A stretch of 60,735 bases of DNA from an uncultured Saprospiraceae bacterium. GTDB lineage: Bacteria > Bacteroidota > Bacteroidia > Chitinophagales > Saprospiraceae. The notes under the pieces are model-generated. The model did not search any database, was not told where the DNA came from, and saw only the letters and a program-made list of their open reading frames with translations. Below, piece after piece: positions 60,073 through 60,735 of this stretch. Made by a program: the position numbers and the translations under genes. Where the stretch lies: contig CALGLU010000015.1 in the NCBI GenBank assembly GCA_937959275.1, forward strand, positions 1 through 60,735, read 5' to 3'. Positions within the stretch are counted from its first letter, which is position 1. The number at the start of each line of letters is the position of its first letter.

Positions 60073-60735
60073 TCAGTTATCACAACCATCGATAAAGGCA
60101 TGGAAGATGGCGCCTGCTTTCACTTCAAAATTTTCTAATAAGCTAATCTCGGTCGTTGCATTATAGTCTACATGTGCAGAGGCATTGATGACTTGATCAG
60201 ATTCGATTGTTCCTGCTGATTGGTAAACTGCATCTAGTGTTTGAATCCCTGTTAGACGATTTGCACCTGAATAGTCTTGTGGACATCCCGATAAGTCCAT
60301 ACATTCAACAGTGAAGTTATCAAAGAAAAATTCTGTATCATCAGGATCTCCGACTGGACCGTTCGTTCCCCAAAAACCAAGTTGAATATTTCCCTCATAA
60401 GCTGATAGGTCTACGACGACTGGTTCACCGGTATTAGAGATTGATGTGGTGGCATCCCATGTCTTAAGTGTATGCCATGTAGCGCCTCCATCACTAGAGA
60501 TCAATAATTGAACTTGATCATCAGAGCCGAGAGTAGCAGCAGTAGTTGTATTAAACTCGGTGAGTGCAATATCAAAAGTCGCTACATAATGACTATTTAT
60601 CGGTAGATTAAAACCAGGTGTAAGATACCACTCATTGATACTAGTTTGATCCCCACCGCCAAAACTATCGTCATATATATTTAATGATGCACCTTTAGAG
60701 CTACTAGAATTATTGGCAAATGTTTGTAAAGTACT
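60073..60735 (-). CDS. Partial secreted protein with MAM/adhesin-like domain and Gly-Cys C-terminus
   Basis: The reading frame is open from the stop codon at 60073 to the edge of the window, so the 5' end is missing (220 residues visible). The visible part holds a jelly-roll adhesin/choice-of-anchor type domain (FNLPINSHYVATFDIAL, VQLLISSDGGATWHTL, IQLGFWGTNGPVGDPDD, FFFDNFTVEC). The Gly-Cys module follows: ASAHVDYNATTEISLLENF, then IFHAFIDGCDN at the very end. The module is most similar to that of the gene at 54526. An internal Met near 60504 is not the true start. Confidence 0.88.
   Translation of the reverse strand, partial: STLQTFANNSSSSKGASLNIYDDSFGGGDQTSINEWYLTPGFNLPINSHYVATFDIALTEFNTTTAATLGSDDQVQLLISSDGGATWHTLKTWDATTSISNTGEPVVVDLSAYEGNIQLGFWGTNGPVGDPDDTEFFFDNFTVECMDLSGCPQDYSGANRLTGIQTLDAVYQSAGTIESDQVINASAHVDYNATTEISLLENFEVKAGAIFHAFIDGCDN

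Overview
The window is AT-rich bacterial DNA from a member of the Bacteroidota, most likely a marine or free-living member of Saprospiria or a related class. The evidence is the combination of type A and type B type-IX-secretion (T9SS) C-terminal domains, C10 (streptopain-like) peptidases, LytTR regulators paired with TPR histidine kinases, FAS1 and copper-monooxygenase lipoproteins, and a recurrent C-terminal module ending in Gly-Cys. From memory this module matches the domain annotated as '3-coathanger stack' or 'GC-x-COOH'. Species cannot be fixed. No rRNA, tRNA, CRISPR array, phage or plasmid backbone was seen.

Layout. 1-2.9 kb: a secreted S74-chaperone protein and a crotonase set among palindromic repeats. 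2.9-16.3 kb: a block of secreted proteins (two paralogous C10 peptidases, a T9SS type B protein, a PHM-like lipoprotein with a beta-barrel partner, a large reprolysin-like metallopeptidase), with a HipA-like kinase/DUF3037 pair. 16.7-26 kb: mixed metabolic and stress-type genes (CocE/NonD hydrolase, DUF4406, Crp/Fnr regulator, a degraded beta-helix gene, DUF6265 lipoprotein, orphan HigA-like antitoxin, S12 hydrolase, KAP NTPase, a frameshifted GNAT-like gene and a 57-residue ORF). 26-31 kb: fabG, a long acyl-CoA dehydrogenase/oxidase and a VWA lipoprotein. 31-41.5 kb: signalling (LytTR regulator plus TPR kinase, a LuxR-type response regulator divergent from a FAS1/DUF302 lipoprotein, a redoxin/cytochrome/PHM fusion, a second TPR kinase). 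41.5-46.7 kb: an apparent three-gene operon of ABC ATPase, FtsX-like permease and a beta-lactamase-fold protein whose SxxK and YxN residues are lost. 46.7-47.7 kb: a REP-associated tyrosine transposase (RAYT) with its palindromes. 47.7-49.4 kb: a membrane-bound OmpR-type regulator divergent from a secreted TonB-C-terminus-like protein. 50-60.7 kb: three very large or truncated secreted proteins in tandem, all with the Gly-Cys module, the first two of them paralogous in their LamG domains.

How the genes relate. Much of the coding capacity is exported protein: degradative peptidases and adhesin-like multidomain proteins that share a small set of interchangeable C-terminal modules. The two C10 peptidases are close paralogs, yet one ends in a T9SS type A domain and the other in the Gly-Cys module. 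The Gly-Cys 3' end plus its terminator is almost identical to that of the neighbouring metallopeptidase gene, so C-terminal module swapping is visible at the DNA level. The two largest genes carry decayed LuxR-type HTH remnants and a duplicated leader upstream. Intergenic space is full of small repeats: RAYT-linked palindromes, a 168-bp element with perfect 30-bp inverted repeats whose core recurs 15.6 kb away, heptamer and hexamer tandem arrays, and several triloop palindromes.

All calls were made by eye from sequence and memory of protein families. No searches were run, and domain boundaries and identities are approximate.
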